Source: Aquificota bacterium
GTDB lineage: Bacteria; Aquificota; Aquificia; Aquificales; Aquificaceae
NCBI GenBank assembly: GCA_018771605.1
Contig: CP076324.1
Coordinates: 1,240,001 to 1,304,000, forward strand
Direction of reading: 5' to 3'
DNA length: 64,000 nucleotides
The notes beneath the pieces were generated by a model. That model was not told where the DNA came from, did no database searches, and saw only the letters and a program-made list of their open reading frames with translations. The position numbers were made by a program, and so were the translations under genes. Below are positions 25,334 to 36,859 of this stretch, one piece after another. Position 1 is the first letter of the stretch. Each line of letters opens with the position of its first letter.

Positions 25334-26670
25334 AGGCTCTCTATCGCCCACCTTAGGGTGTCTATCACATGGTCCATCTGGTCAAAGTCTATCACCAAGG
25401 GCATCATCAAAACCATCACATCACCAAGGGGCCTAAGGAAGACTCCCCTTTCTCTGCACTTGTAGGCTACTTTAAAGCCAGTCCTCTCTCCGTATGGGAA
25501 CTTCTCTCCAGTCCTTTTGTCTTTTACCAGCTCTATGCCCACCATAAAGCCAAGCTGGCGCACATCCCCCACATGCTCAAGCTCCCAAAACTCCTCCAGC
25601 CTTTTTGTAAGATGTTCTATCTTTGGCTTTAGCTTCTCCAAGGTCTTCTCTTCCTCAAAAACCTCAAGGTTGGCAAGGGCCACAGCGCAAGCCAAGTTGT
25701 TGCCCGTGTATGTATGGCCATGATAAAAGTGCTTTAGCTCCCCAAACTCTCCCAAGAAGGCGTTAAAGACTTCATCCGTTGTGAGTGTGACGGCGAGGGG
25801 AAGATAGCCTCCTGTTATGCCTTTTCCAAGGCACATAAAGTCTGGGCTTACATCCTCTTGTTCGCAGTAGAACATGCTTCCCGTCCTTCCAAAGCCCGTG
25901 GCCACCTCATCCACTATCATAAGCACTTTATACTTCTGTGTGAGTTCCCTCACGCCTTTTAAAAAGCCCTTTGGGAAGGGTAGCATGCCGGCGGCAGCCT
26001 GTATGCCAGCCTCAAGGCTTATAGCCACAATATCATCCCTACTTTTGAGAATTTCTTCCAAAATGCTTAAAAGCTCCTCTTTACACTCATCGCACAGCCT
26101 TCCATACTTTTCCTTACAAAAGAGGTAAGGAGAAGGGAGCTTTATGGTTTCAAAGAGAAGGTCTTTGTATGTTCCGTGGAATAGGTCTATGCCACCAAGG
26201 CTTACCGCACCAAGTGTGTCTCCATGGTAGGCTTCCGAAAGGGTTATAAAGGCTTTCCTTTTCTCACCTTTATTTTTCCAATACTGGTAGGCAAGCTTTA
26301 TGGCTATCTCTACAGCCTCCGCACCATCCTCCGAGTAGAAAACCTTTGTAAGGCCCTTGGGAGATATCTCCACAAGCCTCTTTGCCAAAAGGATGGCTGG
26401 CACGTTGGAGCTTCCAAGGGTTGTGGTATGTGCCACTTTTTTTAACTGTTCTACTATGGCTTGGTTTAGCTTGGGATGGTTGTGTCCATGCACGTTGCAC
26501 CAGAGGGAAGATATGGCGTCTATGAATTTCCTTCCTTTTATGTCATAAAGGTATACACCTTCTCCCCTTTCAAAGATGAGGTTTTCCTCCTCCCTGTATA
26601 CCTTCATCTGGGTGAAGGGATGCCAAAAGTATTCCTTGTCCCACTTTTCTAAAAGTTCGGGGTCTATCAT
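25330..26670 (-). CDS. bioA: Adenosylmethionine-8-amino-7-oxononanoate aminotransferase
   Basis: 446 residues, class III aminotransferase. WHPFTQMKVY near the start and the SLWCNVHGHNHPKLN region match BioA. IVDEVATGFGRTGS holds the PLP-binding Asp and CLGKGITGGYLPLAV the Schiff-base Lys. It makes diaminopelargonate in biotin synthesis; birA at 61704-62393 serves the same pathway. Directly follows rsmI, with start and stop adjacent. Confidence 0.94.
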   Translation of the reverse strand: MIDPELLEKWDKEYFWHPFTQMKVYREEENLIFERGEGVYLYDIKGRKFIDAISSLWCNVHGHNHPKLNQAIVEQLKKVAHTTTLGSSNVPAILLAKRLVEISPKGLTKVFYSEDGAEAVEIAIKLAYQYWKNKGEKRKAFITLSEAYHGDTLGAVSLGGIDLFHGTYKDLLFETIKLPSPYLFCKEKYGRLCDECKEELLSILEEILKSRDDIVAISLEAGIQAAAGMLPFPKGFLKGVRELTQKYKVLMIVDEVATGFGRTGSMFYCEQEDVSPDFMCLGKGITGGYLPLAVTLTTDEVFNAFLGEFGELKHFYHGHTYTGNNLACAVALANLEVFEEEKTLEKLKPKIEHLTKRLEEFWELEHVGDVRQLGFMVGIELVKDKRTGEKFPYGERTGFKVAYKCRERGVFLRPLGDVMVLMMPLVIDFDQMDHVIDTLRWAIESL

Positions 26671-27339
26671 CTACAGCCTCCAGAGTAAAACTATCTCCCC
26701 CTTTATCTCTGGCCTCTTTTGAAGGTCATCTAAAACATCTTTTAGCTTACCTCTTATGTATTCCTCATGCACCTTTGTTAATTCCCTTGCCACACAAACC
26801 TGCACTTCTTCACCATAGACCTTTTCCATGGCTTGAAGGCTCTTTATAAGCCTGTTGGGAGATTCAAAGGCTATTAGGGTTGTATCCGTATATGCCTTTA
26901 CCTCCTCAAAGAACTTTTCTAAGCCTTTCCTTGGGAGGAAGCCCAAAAAGGCAAACCTGTCCGTTGGAAGGCCAGAGCCTACAAGGGCTGTAAGCACTGC
27001 GCTTGGGCCGGGTATTACCTCCACTGGAATGCCCTTTTCCACGCATGCCCTTATGAGCCTGTAGCCCGGGTCTGATATGGATGGCATGCCAGCATCGCTC
27101 ACAAGGGCCACATCCTCCTTTTCAAGAAGCTTTAAAACCTTTGGCACCTGCACGCTTTCCTTGGGTTCATAGTAAGATATTAGCTTTTTGTCCTTTATGT
27201 TGTAGTGGTTTAAAAGTATGAGAGTTCTTCTTGTATCCTCGCAGGCTATAAAGTTTACCTCCCTCAGCACCTCAAGGGCCCTCAAGGTTATATCTTTTAG
27301 GTTCCCTATGGGTGTGGCTACCACATAAAGCTTGCCCAT
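26671..27339 (-). CDS. rsmI: 16S rRNA (cytidine(1402)-2'-O)-methyltransferase
   Basis: 222 residues. LYVVATPIGNLKDITLRALEVL, FIACEDTRRTLILLNHY, and LVSDAGMPSISDPGYRLIR..VIPGPSAVLTALVGSGLPTDRF are the RsmI signatures (tetrapyrrole-methylase fold). It modifies the same rRNA residue as RsmH encoded at 18537-19394. Tightly placed between bioA and the universal stress gene. Confidence 0.96.
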   Translation of the reverse strand: MGKLYVVATPIGNLKDITLRALEVLREVNFIACEDTRRTLILLNHYNIKDKKLISYYEPKESVQVPKVLKLLEKEDVALVSDAGMPSISDPGYRLIRACVEKGIPVEVIPGPSAVLTALVGSGLPTDRFAFLGFLPRKGLEKFFEEVKAYTDTTLIAFESPNRLIKSLQAMEKVYGEEVQVCVARELTKVHEEYIRGKLKDVLDDLQKRPEIKGEIVLLWRL

Positions 27340-27340
27340 A

Positions 27341-30599
<3,259 letters not shown>

Positions 30600-30605
30600 T
30601 TATAA

Positions 30606-30635
30606 AGTATAACATAGAAAGCACCCACATGTCAA
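30606..30635 (-). promoter_or_regulatory. tRNA-Glu promoter
   Basis: TTGACA (30635-30630), an 18-nt spacer and TATACT (30611-30606) on the minus strand, ending 13 nt before the mature tRNA 5' end. The -35 box overlaps the last codons of bpsA. This is the only evident promoter for tRNA-Glu and gyrB. Confidence 0.75.
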
Positions 30636-31699
30636 GTAGTAGATCCTTCTTCATCAAGATAGAACACATCATCAGATATAGGTTCATTCCACCTCTTAAA
30701 ACCAGGGAGTGCTTCTATCCTGTACCATGCGGACCTATACCACACGCCTTTGGGTTGCCTTTTTACCGGTGCTACTTCTGCTGCCTTTGTTTCTGCATGA
30801 TAGTCCCAAGTTATGTATGCGTTGAAATCTTGGACTATATCGGTTATAGCCACACCAAACTCTGTTGTAAGAGCTATCTGGAAATCCCTCCAACGGAAAA
30901 CGGAAGAATCTCTTAAAGTAAGTCCAAAATACCCCACTCCACCATCTTCTTTAAGTGTAGCAATACCCCTACCTATAAAGGCTCTAAAGGCTGGAAGGGT
31001 TTCTGGTGGGTCGGAAACAAATACATCATAATGTCCCAATATCTCCTCTGGGAAGGGGTTCCTTAGGTCCCAAACTCTTGCCTCTGCATTGTCTATGCCA
31101 AGTTCCTTAAAAATCCTGTTGTCAAAGTCTATAAGCCTTTTGTCTATGTCTATAACCAATACACTTCTTGCTTTTCTTGAAAGAGCAACTGCCAAACCGG
31201 TAAGGTCATCCTCTGCTCCAAGTACCAAAATATCCTTATTCCTAAGGTCTCCCCTTGAATCCATAAAAAGGACTCTTGCCACTGTGGTTTCTGGAGTAAC
31301 AGAACCCTGATCGTAGTCCCTTATAGCCTTTGGTCTATCCTTTGTAACCTGCAAGAACTCTCTGTAAAACTCTATGTCTATATAAAAAGGTATGCCTCTA
31401 CCTTCGCAGGCTTGGCATACATATTCCACATAGGGTTCTATGCCAAGCTCCCTTACAAGGTCAAACCCCTTTTGGGTTAGCCTTATGTTTTCCTCATCAT
31501 CTATAAAGGCTATGCCTTTTTCTACCAGCGCCTTTACTATGCCCGAAGCGGCAGGCACAGGAAGGTCCGACATGTCCACAATTTCCCAAAAATCACCACT
31601 TTTTAATATGGCAGAAAGCACTCTTTCTACATTCTTTTTGTAAACTCTTACACCGCCTATTTCCCTTGCTCTGTTAGCAATCTCTACAAGAAGGCTCAA
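30632..31699 (-). CDS. bpsA: N4-bis(aminopropyl)spermidine synthase
   Basis: 355 residues. An N-terminal winged-helix-like region is followed by YDQGSVTPETTVARV, a Rossmann fold with VLGAEDDLTGLAVAL (the acidic loop) and FVSDPPETLPAF, the Pro-rich acidic active-site motif of BpsA. The enzyme adds two aminopropyl groups to spermidine to give a branched quaternary polyamine, a feature of (hyper)thermophiles. The start is TTG at 31699, supported by GGAGGT six nt upstream; no ATG or GTG works in frame. The 3' end overlaps the tRNA-Glu promoter. Confidence 0.9.
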   Translation of the reverse strand: MSLLVEIANRAREIGGVRVYKKNVERVLSAILKSGDFWEIVDMSDLPVPAASGIVKALVEKGIAFIDDEENIRLTQKGFDLVRELGIEPYVEYVCQACEGRGIPFYIDIEFYREFLQVTKDRPKAIRDYDQGSVTPETTVARVLFMDSRGDLRNKDILVLGAEDDLTGLAVALSRKARSVLVIDIDKRLIDFDNRIFKELGIDNAEARVWDLRNPFPEEILGHYDVFVSDPPETLPAFRAFIGRGIATLKEDGGVGYFGLTLRDSSVFRWRDFQIALTTEFGVAITDIVQDFNAYITWDYHAETKAAEVAPVKRQPKGVWYRSAWYRIEALPGFKRWNEPISDDVFYLDEEGSTT

Positions 31700-31728
31700 T
31701 ATGCCACCTCCTAAGGTAATTTAAGCCT

Positions 31729-31738
31729 TATAATTATA
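31729..31738. promoter_or_regulatory. Palindromic divergent -10 (bpsA / 31758 gene)
   Basis: TATAATTATA is a perfect palindrome giving a TATAAT box on each strand between divergent genes starting at 31699 (minus) and 31758 (plus). Each gene has a GGAGG ribosome binding site. Confidence 0.5.
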
Positions 31739-31757
31739 TCACAAAAAAGGAGGAAAG

Positions 31758-32402
31758 ATGAAAATACAGAAGCTTTTTAGAGAAGTACCCGCAGATATCA
31801 AAAGTTTGGAACCCTTTGCCAGCTGGCAAGAGCTTTCGCCAAAGTTTTCCACAGAGAAAGTAAATGACTGCTTTCTAATTGTGGCCCACATAGATGATGC
31901 GGACTTTGAACCACTTACAAGTATATTTCAAAGCAAAGAAGAGGCTATGGGAGCCTTTCTTACTCTTGCCATTGAACATGGATGGGAAGAAGTGCCAGAA
32001 AGTTATTGTATATACCACGCCCAAGAGGTTGAAGGGAAGCTTTTTGCAGGCCTTTTGTTTAACGGGAATATAAACATATACGAGCAGACAACTGTGGAAC
32101 AGATGGTCCAAACAATGGCCAGGGTCCATAGGATAGTTGTGTATTCCTATGAAGTGGTAACCTACATAAAGGACATATACCCAGAGATAGACCAGAAGGT
32201 TTATAGTATAGCACGGGAAATAGGTAAAAGACTTGGCAAGGCACCGGAGTTAGAAGAGTTGGCAAAGATCTACGGTATGGAGATAAAAAGCCTGGAGGAT
32301 AAGCTAAGATTAATAGAAAAACTTCTGGAAAATCCTGTAAGAACACCTTATGGAGAGGTAAGCTTACCATCCTTTAGTTATCCGCTTGTGGAATGTGAAT
32401 AG
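31758..32402 (+). CDS. Uncharacterised protein (214 aa)
   Basis: MKIQKLFREVPADIKSLEPFAS.. with AAGGAGG upstream. No signal peptide or membrane helix. The C-terminal third (SIAREIGKRLGKAPELEELAKIYGMEIKSLEDKLRLIEKLLENPVRT) looks like a sigma-factor-like or helix-turn-helix region, while the first half is alpha/beta and Cys-poor. It could be a regulator of the adjacent oxidase operon, but that is only inference from location and helical pattern. Confidence 0.7.
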   Translation: MKIQKLFREVPADIKSLEPFASWQELSPKFSTEKVNDCFLIVAHIDDADFEPLTSIFQSKEEAMGAFLTLAIEHGWEEVPESYCIYHAQEVEGKLFAGLLFNGNINIYEQTTVEQMVQTMARVHRIVVYSYEVVTYIKDIYPEIDQKVYSIAREIGKRLGKAPELEELAKIYGMEIKSLEDKLRLIEKLLENPVRTPYGEVSLPSFSYPLVECE

Positions 32403-32536
32403 TCTTGCTGATAAATGCTTTTTTGTGTTTGAAATGTCCTTGAACACCTAACCCGTACAGGCCTAAAGCCTACCACTACGTTATATTTTGGAAAATTAAT
32501 GATTTAATAATCTTCAAACTTTTTAATCTTAAAACC

Positions 32537-32586
32537 TTATCAATTGATAACTCTTGACAAGAGGATAAAAATGATTTATATCATTT
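32537..32586 (+). promoter_or_regulatory. Cytochrome oxidase operon promoter with two palindromes
   Basis: TTGACA (32554-32559), 17-nt spacer, TATATC (32577-32582). A perfect palindrome TTATCAATTGATAA covers 32537-32550, just upstream of the -35. A second, AAATGAT-TTAT-ATCATTT (32569-32586), overlaps the -10. The second has the 5-4-5 geometry of Crp/Fnr sites (TGAT-N6-ATCA). They may be activator and repressor sites. The ribosome binding site AAAGGAGGTG lies before the ATG at 32616. Confidence 0.55.
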
Positions 32587-32615
32587 ATACAGAAAATTTA
32601 AAAAGGAGGTGAAAA

Positions 32616-33392
32616 ATGGCGCACGAGGGAACCCATGCGGCGCACCATGAGACCAGCGTATGGGCTCTGCCCGTAGGTCTATCAACCTTTTTCCTTGCTC
32701 TTGCAGCCATAGCATACTTTACCTGGAAGCTCCCCTTCTTAGCAGTTTTAAGCGGTGGAGTAGGGCTTGCACTCTTCGTTCTCGGCATTGCGGGATGGGC
32801 TAACGAGTACTTCTCCAAGGGTCATGATGAAGGGCTGGGCTTCCAGGGTATAGTCTGGTTTGTCTTTGCAGAAGTGGTCATATTCGGCACCATCTTTGCA
32901 GGCTTCTGGATGGCAAGGGTAACCCATGCGGATGTATGGGTAAGGGAGTGGATACCAGAGGGTGGAATGAATTTGGGTCTTGTAGCACTGCTAACCCTCA
33001 TCCTTTGGACCTCAAGCTTTACCATATGGAAGGCAGAGCATAGCATTGAAGAAGGAGATTTGGGCGGTTATAGGATGTGGCTTTTGGCAACTATGATATT
33101 GGGAACTTTATTCCTTGTGCTACATGCCTGGGAGTGGATGCACCTTTGGCACAAGGGCTTTACCATTAGCTCTAACATGTATGGAACGGGATTTTACATG
33201 CTTACAGGCGTGCACGCCTCCCACGTGCTTGTTGGTTTGGGTATGCAACTTATCCTTTTAATCAACAGTGGAAAGGCTTTGGGTAAAAAGACACCCGCCA
33301 GGGCAGCAAGCTATTACTGGCACTTTGTAGACCTTGCATGGCTTTTGGTGGCAGGTACTGCCTACATAGTGGGTTCCTACGGTAAGTTTTAA
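32616..33392 (+). CDS. coxC: Cytochrome c oxidase subunit III
   Basis: 258 residues with about seven membrane helices (for example LPVGLSTFFLALAAIAYFTW, FVFAEVVIFGTIFAGFWMA, LLATMILGTLFLVLHAWEW, TGVHASHVLVGLGMQLILLI). HxxEW-type and GVHASHV motifs match the family. The N-terminus is His-rich (MAHEGTHAAHHE). First gene of the operon, ahead of Sco, subunit II and subunit I. Confidence 0.92.
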   Translation: MAHEGTHAAHHETSVWALPVGLSTFFLALAAIAYFTWKLPFLAVLSGGVGLALFVLGIAGWANEYFSKGHDEGLGFQGIVWFVFAEVVIFGTIFAGFWMARVTHADVWVREWIPEGGMNLGLVALLTLILWTSSFTIWKAEHSIEEGDLGGYRMWLLATMILGTLFLVLHAWEWMHLWHKGFTISSNMYGTGFYMLTGVHASHVLVGLGMQLILLINSGKALGKKTPARAASYYWHFVDLAWLLVAGTAYIVGSYGKF

Positions 33393-33395
33393 GCC

Positions 33396-34166
33396 ATGAA
33401 GGGTTTGGTCCTTCTCCTCCTGTTTTGGGTCTTTGCCTTTGGCACACCACAGCCCAAAAACACTCACAGCATGTTTGATGCAAGAATAATGCAAATAGAG
33501 AAGGAAAAATACCTTGGCAACAAGGTGGCTGATGTAGTCTTTACTTCTGAGGACGGAAAATCCTATAATCTATACGAGTTTATAAAGGGGAAACCCACAG
33601 CTCTTATACTTGCTTACTACACATGTGATTCGGCATGCCCGCTCATAGTCAAATCCGCCTTGGAAGCCACAAAGAACATAGGAAAGGATGCGAACCTCCT
33701 TATCCTTTCCTTTGACAAAGAGGACACTCTTGAAGACATAAAAAGGTTTAAATCACAGCTTGGCATCTCCAACCCTAAATGGACTTTTGGTATTATGCAA
33801 GAGGACCAGATAAGGAAGCTCACTCAATCCCTTGGTTATAGGTTCTTCTACTCCCGCCAAGACAGGGTTTTTATGCATCCCAATGTGGTCATATTCATAG
33901 CCCCAGACGGGAAGATTGTTCGCTATCTCTATGGCATATCTCCAAAGGAAAAGGATTTTCGCATAGCCCTCGCCGAAGCAGAAAGCTTTAGGATAACCAA
34001 AAACACCATTGTGGATGTGGCTTATATGGTGTGCTATAGGTATGACCCAAATACAGGAAAGTATGGTCTAAACCCCACAGTTATCTTTGGTTTTGGAGGT
34101 TTAATGCTTGCAAGCCTTACTTTGCTTCATGCCATAGTTAGAAGAAAGAAGGAGGTAGGAAGATGA
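33396..34166 (+). CDS. SCO1/SenC copper chaperone
   Basis: 256 residues: signal peptide (MKGLVLLLLFWVFAFGTP), a thioredoxin-like domain with CxxxCP copper site (YYTCDSACPLIV) and the distal His in VFMHPNVVIFIAPDGKIVRYLYG, plus a C-terminal membrane helix (TVIFGFGGLMLASLTLLHAIV). Sco proteins insert copper into the CuA centre of subunit II, which is the next gene. Overlaps it by ATGA. Confidence 0.93.
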   Translation: MKGLVLLLLFWVFAFGTPQPKNTHSMFDARIMQIEKEKYLGNKVADVVFTSEDGKSYNLYEFIKGKPTALILAYYTCDSACPLIVKSALEATKNIGKDANLLILSFDKEDTLEDIKRFKSQLGISNPKWTFGIMQEDQIRKLTQSLGYRFFYSRQDRVFMHPNVVIFIAPDGKIVRYLYGISPKEKDFRIALAEAESFRITKNTIVDVAYMVCYRYDPNTGKYGLNPTVIFGFGGLMLASLTLLHAIVRRKKEVGR

Positions 34167-34942
34167 AGAACCTGTTTGTTTTACTTTCCTTGGTTGGGAT
34201 GGCTATGGCAAAAGAAGATATACTTGCCTATCCCAGAGCCTATTGGGAAAACTCTGTAACCGTATGGTTCTGGGTGGCTGTGGCTATCTACATAATAGTG
34301 GCCATTCCTTCCATATACTTTATGATCAAATACCGTTATAAACCAGGTGAAAATGAAGAGGGCGCTCACATTGAGGGCAACACAGCTATAGAAATAGTCT
34401 GGACCGTTATACCCACAATAATAGTACTTTTCCTTGGAACTTACTCCTTTGCTAACTTTGTAAAGCAAAGGAATGCACCAGAAGGCGCACTTGAGCTTAA
34501 GGTTACAGCTTTTATGTGGGGTTGGGAAATAGAGTATCCAAACGGAAAGAAGGTCTATACCTTCTTTAACCAAGTATCAGACCCAGAAAAGAATATGTAT
34601 CTAACACCGGATAAGATTGATGATTCTGTAAAAGCCTACATACCAGTAGGCAAACCTGTAAAGGTTTACTGCACCTCAAGGGATGTTATCCACTCCTTCT
34701 TTGTTCATGAAGCAAGGGTAACGGAAGACTGCGTGCCCGGAAGGATTACAAGGCTTTGGTTCCAGTTTAATAAGCCAGGTGAGTATTGGGTGTTTTGTAG
34801 GGAATACTGTGGCACGTGGCATTCAAGGATGGCAAGCGTTCTAAAGGTGGTTTCAGAAGAGGAATTTAATAAGTGGCTTGGTGGCCAACAGGCCCAACAA
34901 CCTGCTTCTGCAGAACAACCGGCACAGCCGGTTCAACAATAA
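34163..34942 (+). CDS. coxB: Cytochrome c oxidase subunit II
   Basis: 259 residues: two N-terminal membrane helices (VTVWFWVAVAIYIIVAIPSIYFM and AIEIVWTVIPTIIVLFLGTYSF), then a cupredoxin domain. CuA ligands are visible: the His in VIHSFFVHE and the CREYCGTWHSRM motif. MWGWEIEYPNGK is the aromatic patch for electron entry. No cytochrome c domain is fused. The tail is a Gln/Ala/Pro-rich linker (QQAQQPASAEQPAQP). Confidence 0.95.
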   Translation: MKNLFVLLSLVGMAMAKEDILAYPRAYWENSVTVWFWVAVAIYIIVAIPSIYFMIKYRYKPGENEEGAHIEGNTAIEIVWTVIPTIIVLFLGTYSFANFVKQRNAPEGALELKVTAFMWGWEIEYPNGKKVYTFFNQVSDPEKNMYLTPDKIDDSVKAYIPVGKPVKVYCTSRDVIHSFFVHEARVTEDCVPGRITRLWFQFNKPGEYWVFCREYCGTWHSRMASVLKVVSEEEFNKWLGGQQAQQPASAEQPAQPVQQ

Positions 34943-34957
34943 AAAGGAGGTGCAACC

Positions 34958-36607
34958 ATGGCAGTAGCGCACGTACCAACCTCTGGCACCTGGTATGGTG
35001 CCACGCTGAAAGAATGGATCTTCACCACAGACCACAAAAAGATAGGCATGCTCTACTTCATCACCTCTTTAGTCTTCTTCATCGTAGCTGGCCTTTTTGG
35101 CCTTATTATCAGGTTTGAGCAGTCCGCACCCGGCATTCAACTTCCAAGCCTATTCGGACAAGAGGGAACAGACCTCTACAACTATATCCTCACCGGTCAT
35201 GGTGCTGTAATGCTTCTTTGGTGGGCTGTAAACGTCTGGATGGGAGGATTTGCCAACTTTTTAGTGCCGCTTATGATAGGTGCAAGGGATGTAGCCTTTC
35301 CAAGATTAAATGCTTTTAGCTATTGGTCTTTCTTTGGTGCAAGCCTTTTGGTATTGCTTAGCCTTATACCAGGAAACTGGATAAAGATGCTCTGGACTGG
35401 ATATGCTCCCTATTCTATGAACGACAACGCTGGTCCAACCTCTCTCTATGTGCTTATAGTCTTGCTCTATAGCATCTCTTCCACAGGTGGTTCCGTAAAC
35501 ATGATCACCACCATTGTTAGCATGAGAGCAAAAGGTATAGGTTGGACAAAGCTAAACCTTTTTGTCCACGCTGTAATGGCTGCAAGCCTAATACAGCTCT
35601 TTGGTGTCCCATCTTTGATGGGAAGTGTAATACTTCTCTTTACAGATAAGTATCTTGGCACCAACTTCTACAACCCAATGCTTGGTGGAGACCCACTTCT
35701 CTACCAACATCTTCTTTGGTTCTACTCTCACCCCGTTGTGTATGTGATGATCTTGCCAGCCTTTGGTGTGTTCTCCGAAGTCATATCCACCATGGCAAGG
35801 AAGCCCATATTCGGATACATTTCTATGGCTCTCGCCATATACGCCATAGCCTTTGTAGGCTTTGAGACATGGGTTCACCACATGTTTGTCTCTGGTGTGC
35901 CAGACTGGCTTAGGGTATTGTTCTCCTACACCACCTTGTTTGTGGGCGTTCCCACAGGTATTAAGATATTCAACTGGGTAGCTACGCTTCACAAGGCATC
36001 CATAAGGTATAACACACCCATGCTCTTTACCTTTGGTGGCATATTGATGTTCCTAATTGGTGGTCTTACTGGTATCCCCAATGCTATGGTTTCCATAGAC
36101 CTTGGAATATCAGACTCTCTCTTTATTGTGGGACACTTCCACTATGTGCTTGGTATGGCACTAACCTTTGGAGCCTTTAGCGGAATCTACTACTGGTATC
36201 CAAAGGTAACAGGAAGGATGTATTCAGAAGGCCTTGGAAAGCTAAGCTTTTGGCTCATGCTAATAGGCGCAAACATCATGTTCTTCTTCCAAATGTATAT
36301 GGGAATGGCAGAAGGTATGCCCAGAAGGTATCCAGACTATCCACCTATCCCAGAGTGGGTACAGCTTATGCAGATTCAAACCGTTGGAGCTTTGATAATG
36401 ACCGTTGGCATACTTCTATCTTTGATAAACTGGATTAAGAGCCTAAAAGGTCCAAAGGCAGAAGAGAACCCTTGGAAGTCTCCTTCCCTTGAATGGAGCA
36501 TGACCACCACACCAATAGGTCCAAACAACTTCAAGAAATTCCCTGTGGAAGTTCCAGAAGACTGGCACCCCTATGCTTACTTTAAGGGGTACCATGCACA
36601 TGTTTAA
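34958..36607 (+). CDS. coxA: Cytochrome c oxidase subunit I (A2-type)
   Basis: 549 residues with about 12 membrane helices. It carries the haem and CuB ligands: His in LTGHGAVMLLWW, the FYSHPVVY motif (about residues 255-262), HH in TWVHHMFVSG and the HFHYVLGMA pair. The residues YS replace the Glu of HPEVY enzymes, the mark of A2-type proton-pumping oxidases. It reduces O2 to water. AAAAGGAGGTG ribosome binding site. Confidence 0.96.
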   Translation: MAVAHVPTSGTWYGATLKEWIFTTDHKKIGMLYFITSLVFFIVAGLFGLIIRFEQSAPGIQLPSLFGQEGTDLYNYILTGHGAVMLLWWAVNVWMGGFANFLVPLMIGARDVAFPRLNAFSYWSFFGASLLVLLSLIPGNWIKMLWTGYAPYSMNDNAGPTSLYVLIVLLYSISSTGGSVNMITTIVSMRAKGIGWTKLNLFVHAVMAASLIQLFGVPSLMGSVILLFTDKYLGTNFYNPMLGGDPLLYQHLLWFYSHPVVYVMILPAFGVFSEVISTMARKPIFGYISMALAIYAIAFVGFETWVHHMFVSGVPDWLRVLFSYTTLFVGVPTGIKIFNWVATLHKASIRYNTPMLFTFGGILMFLIGGLTGIPNAMVSIDLGISDSLFIVGHFHYVLGMALTFGAFSGIYYWYPKVTGRMYSEGLGKLSFWLMLIGANIMFFFQMYMGMAEGMPRRYPDYPPIPEWVQLMQIQTVGALIMTVGILLSLINWIKSLKGPKAEENPWKSPSLEWSMTTTPIGPNNFKKFPVEVPEDWHPYAYFKGYHAHV

Positions 36608-36631
36608 AGTGGTGGTGCACCTTTTACTTTG

Positions 36632-36657
36632 GCTCCCCTCTTTGGGGAGCTCTTTTT
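36632..36657 (+). terminator. Intrinsic terminator after coxA
   Basis: GCTCCCC (36632-36638) and GGGGAGC (36644-36650) form a 7-bp stem with a 5-nt loop, followed by a T-rich run (TCTTTTTAT). It lies 25 nt past the coxA stop and before the next gene, so expression of downstream genes is at least partly separate. Confidence 0.85.
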
Positions 36658-36676
36658 ATATATGGAGGTTAATTAT

Positions 36677-36859
36677 ATGACACAGGAGCAGAAAAAGAAG
36701 CTGACGGGAATCATAGTTGGCCTTGTAGTGCTTGCAGGATTCCTAACAGGACTTTTGGGTATGATCCTTTCGGAAAAGAACAGAGAGTATTTTATAAACA
36801 GGTTGAAAAACATAAAAAACGTGCCATACATAAGACATGAAAAGGACCCAACAAAATGA
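36677..36859 (+). CDS. Small single-helix membrane protein after the oxidase genes
   Basis: 60 residues from the ATG at 36677, preceded by GGAGGTT. Earlier in-frame starts fall within the terminator. A cytoplasmic MTQEQKKKL head is followed by one helix (TGIIVGLVVLAGFLTGLLGMIL) and a basic tail (RLKNIKNVPYIRHEKDPTK). Size and location fit a minor oxidase subunit or assembly factor, but no family match is evident. Overlaps the following gene by ATGA. Confidence 0.7.
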   Translation: MTQEQKKKLTGIIVGLVVLAGFLTGLLGMILSEKNREYFINRLKNIKNVPYIRHEKDPTK

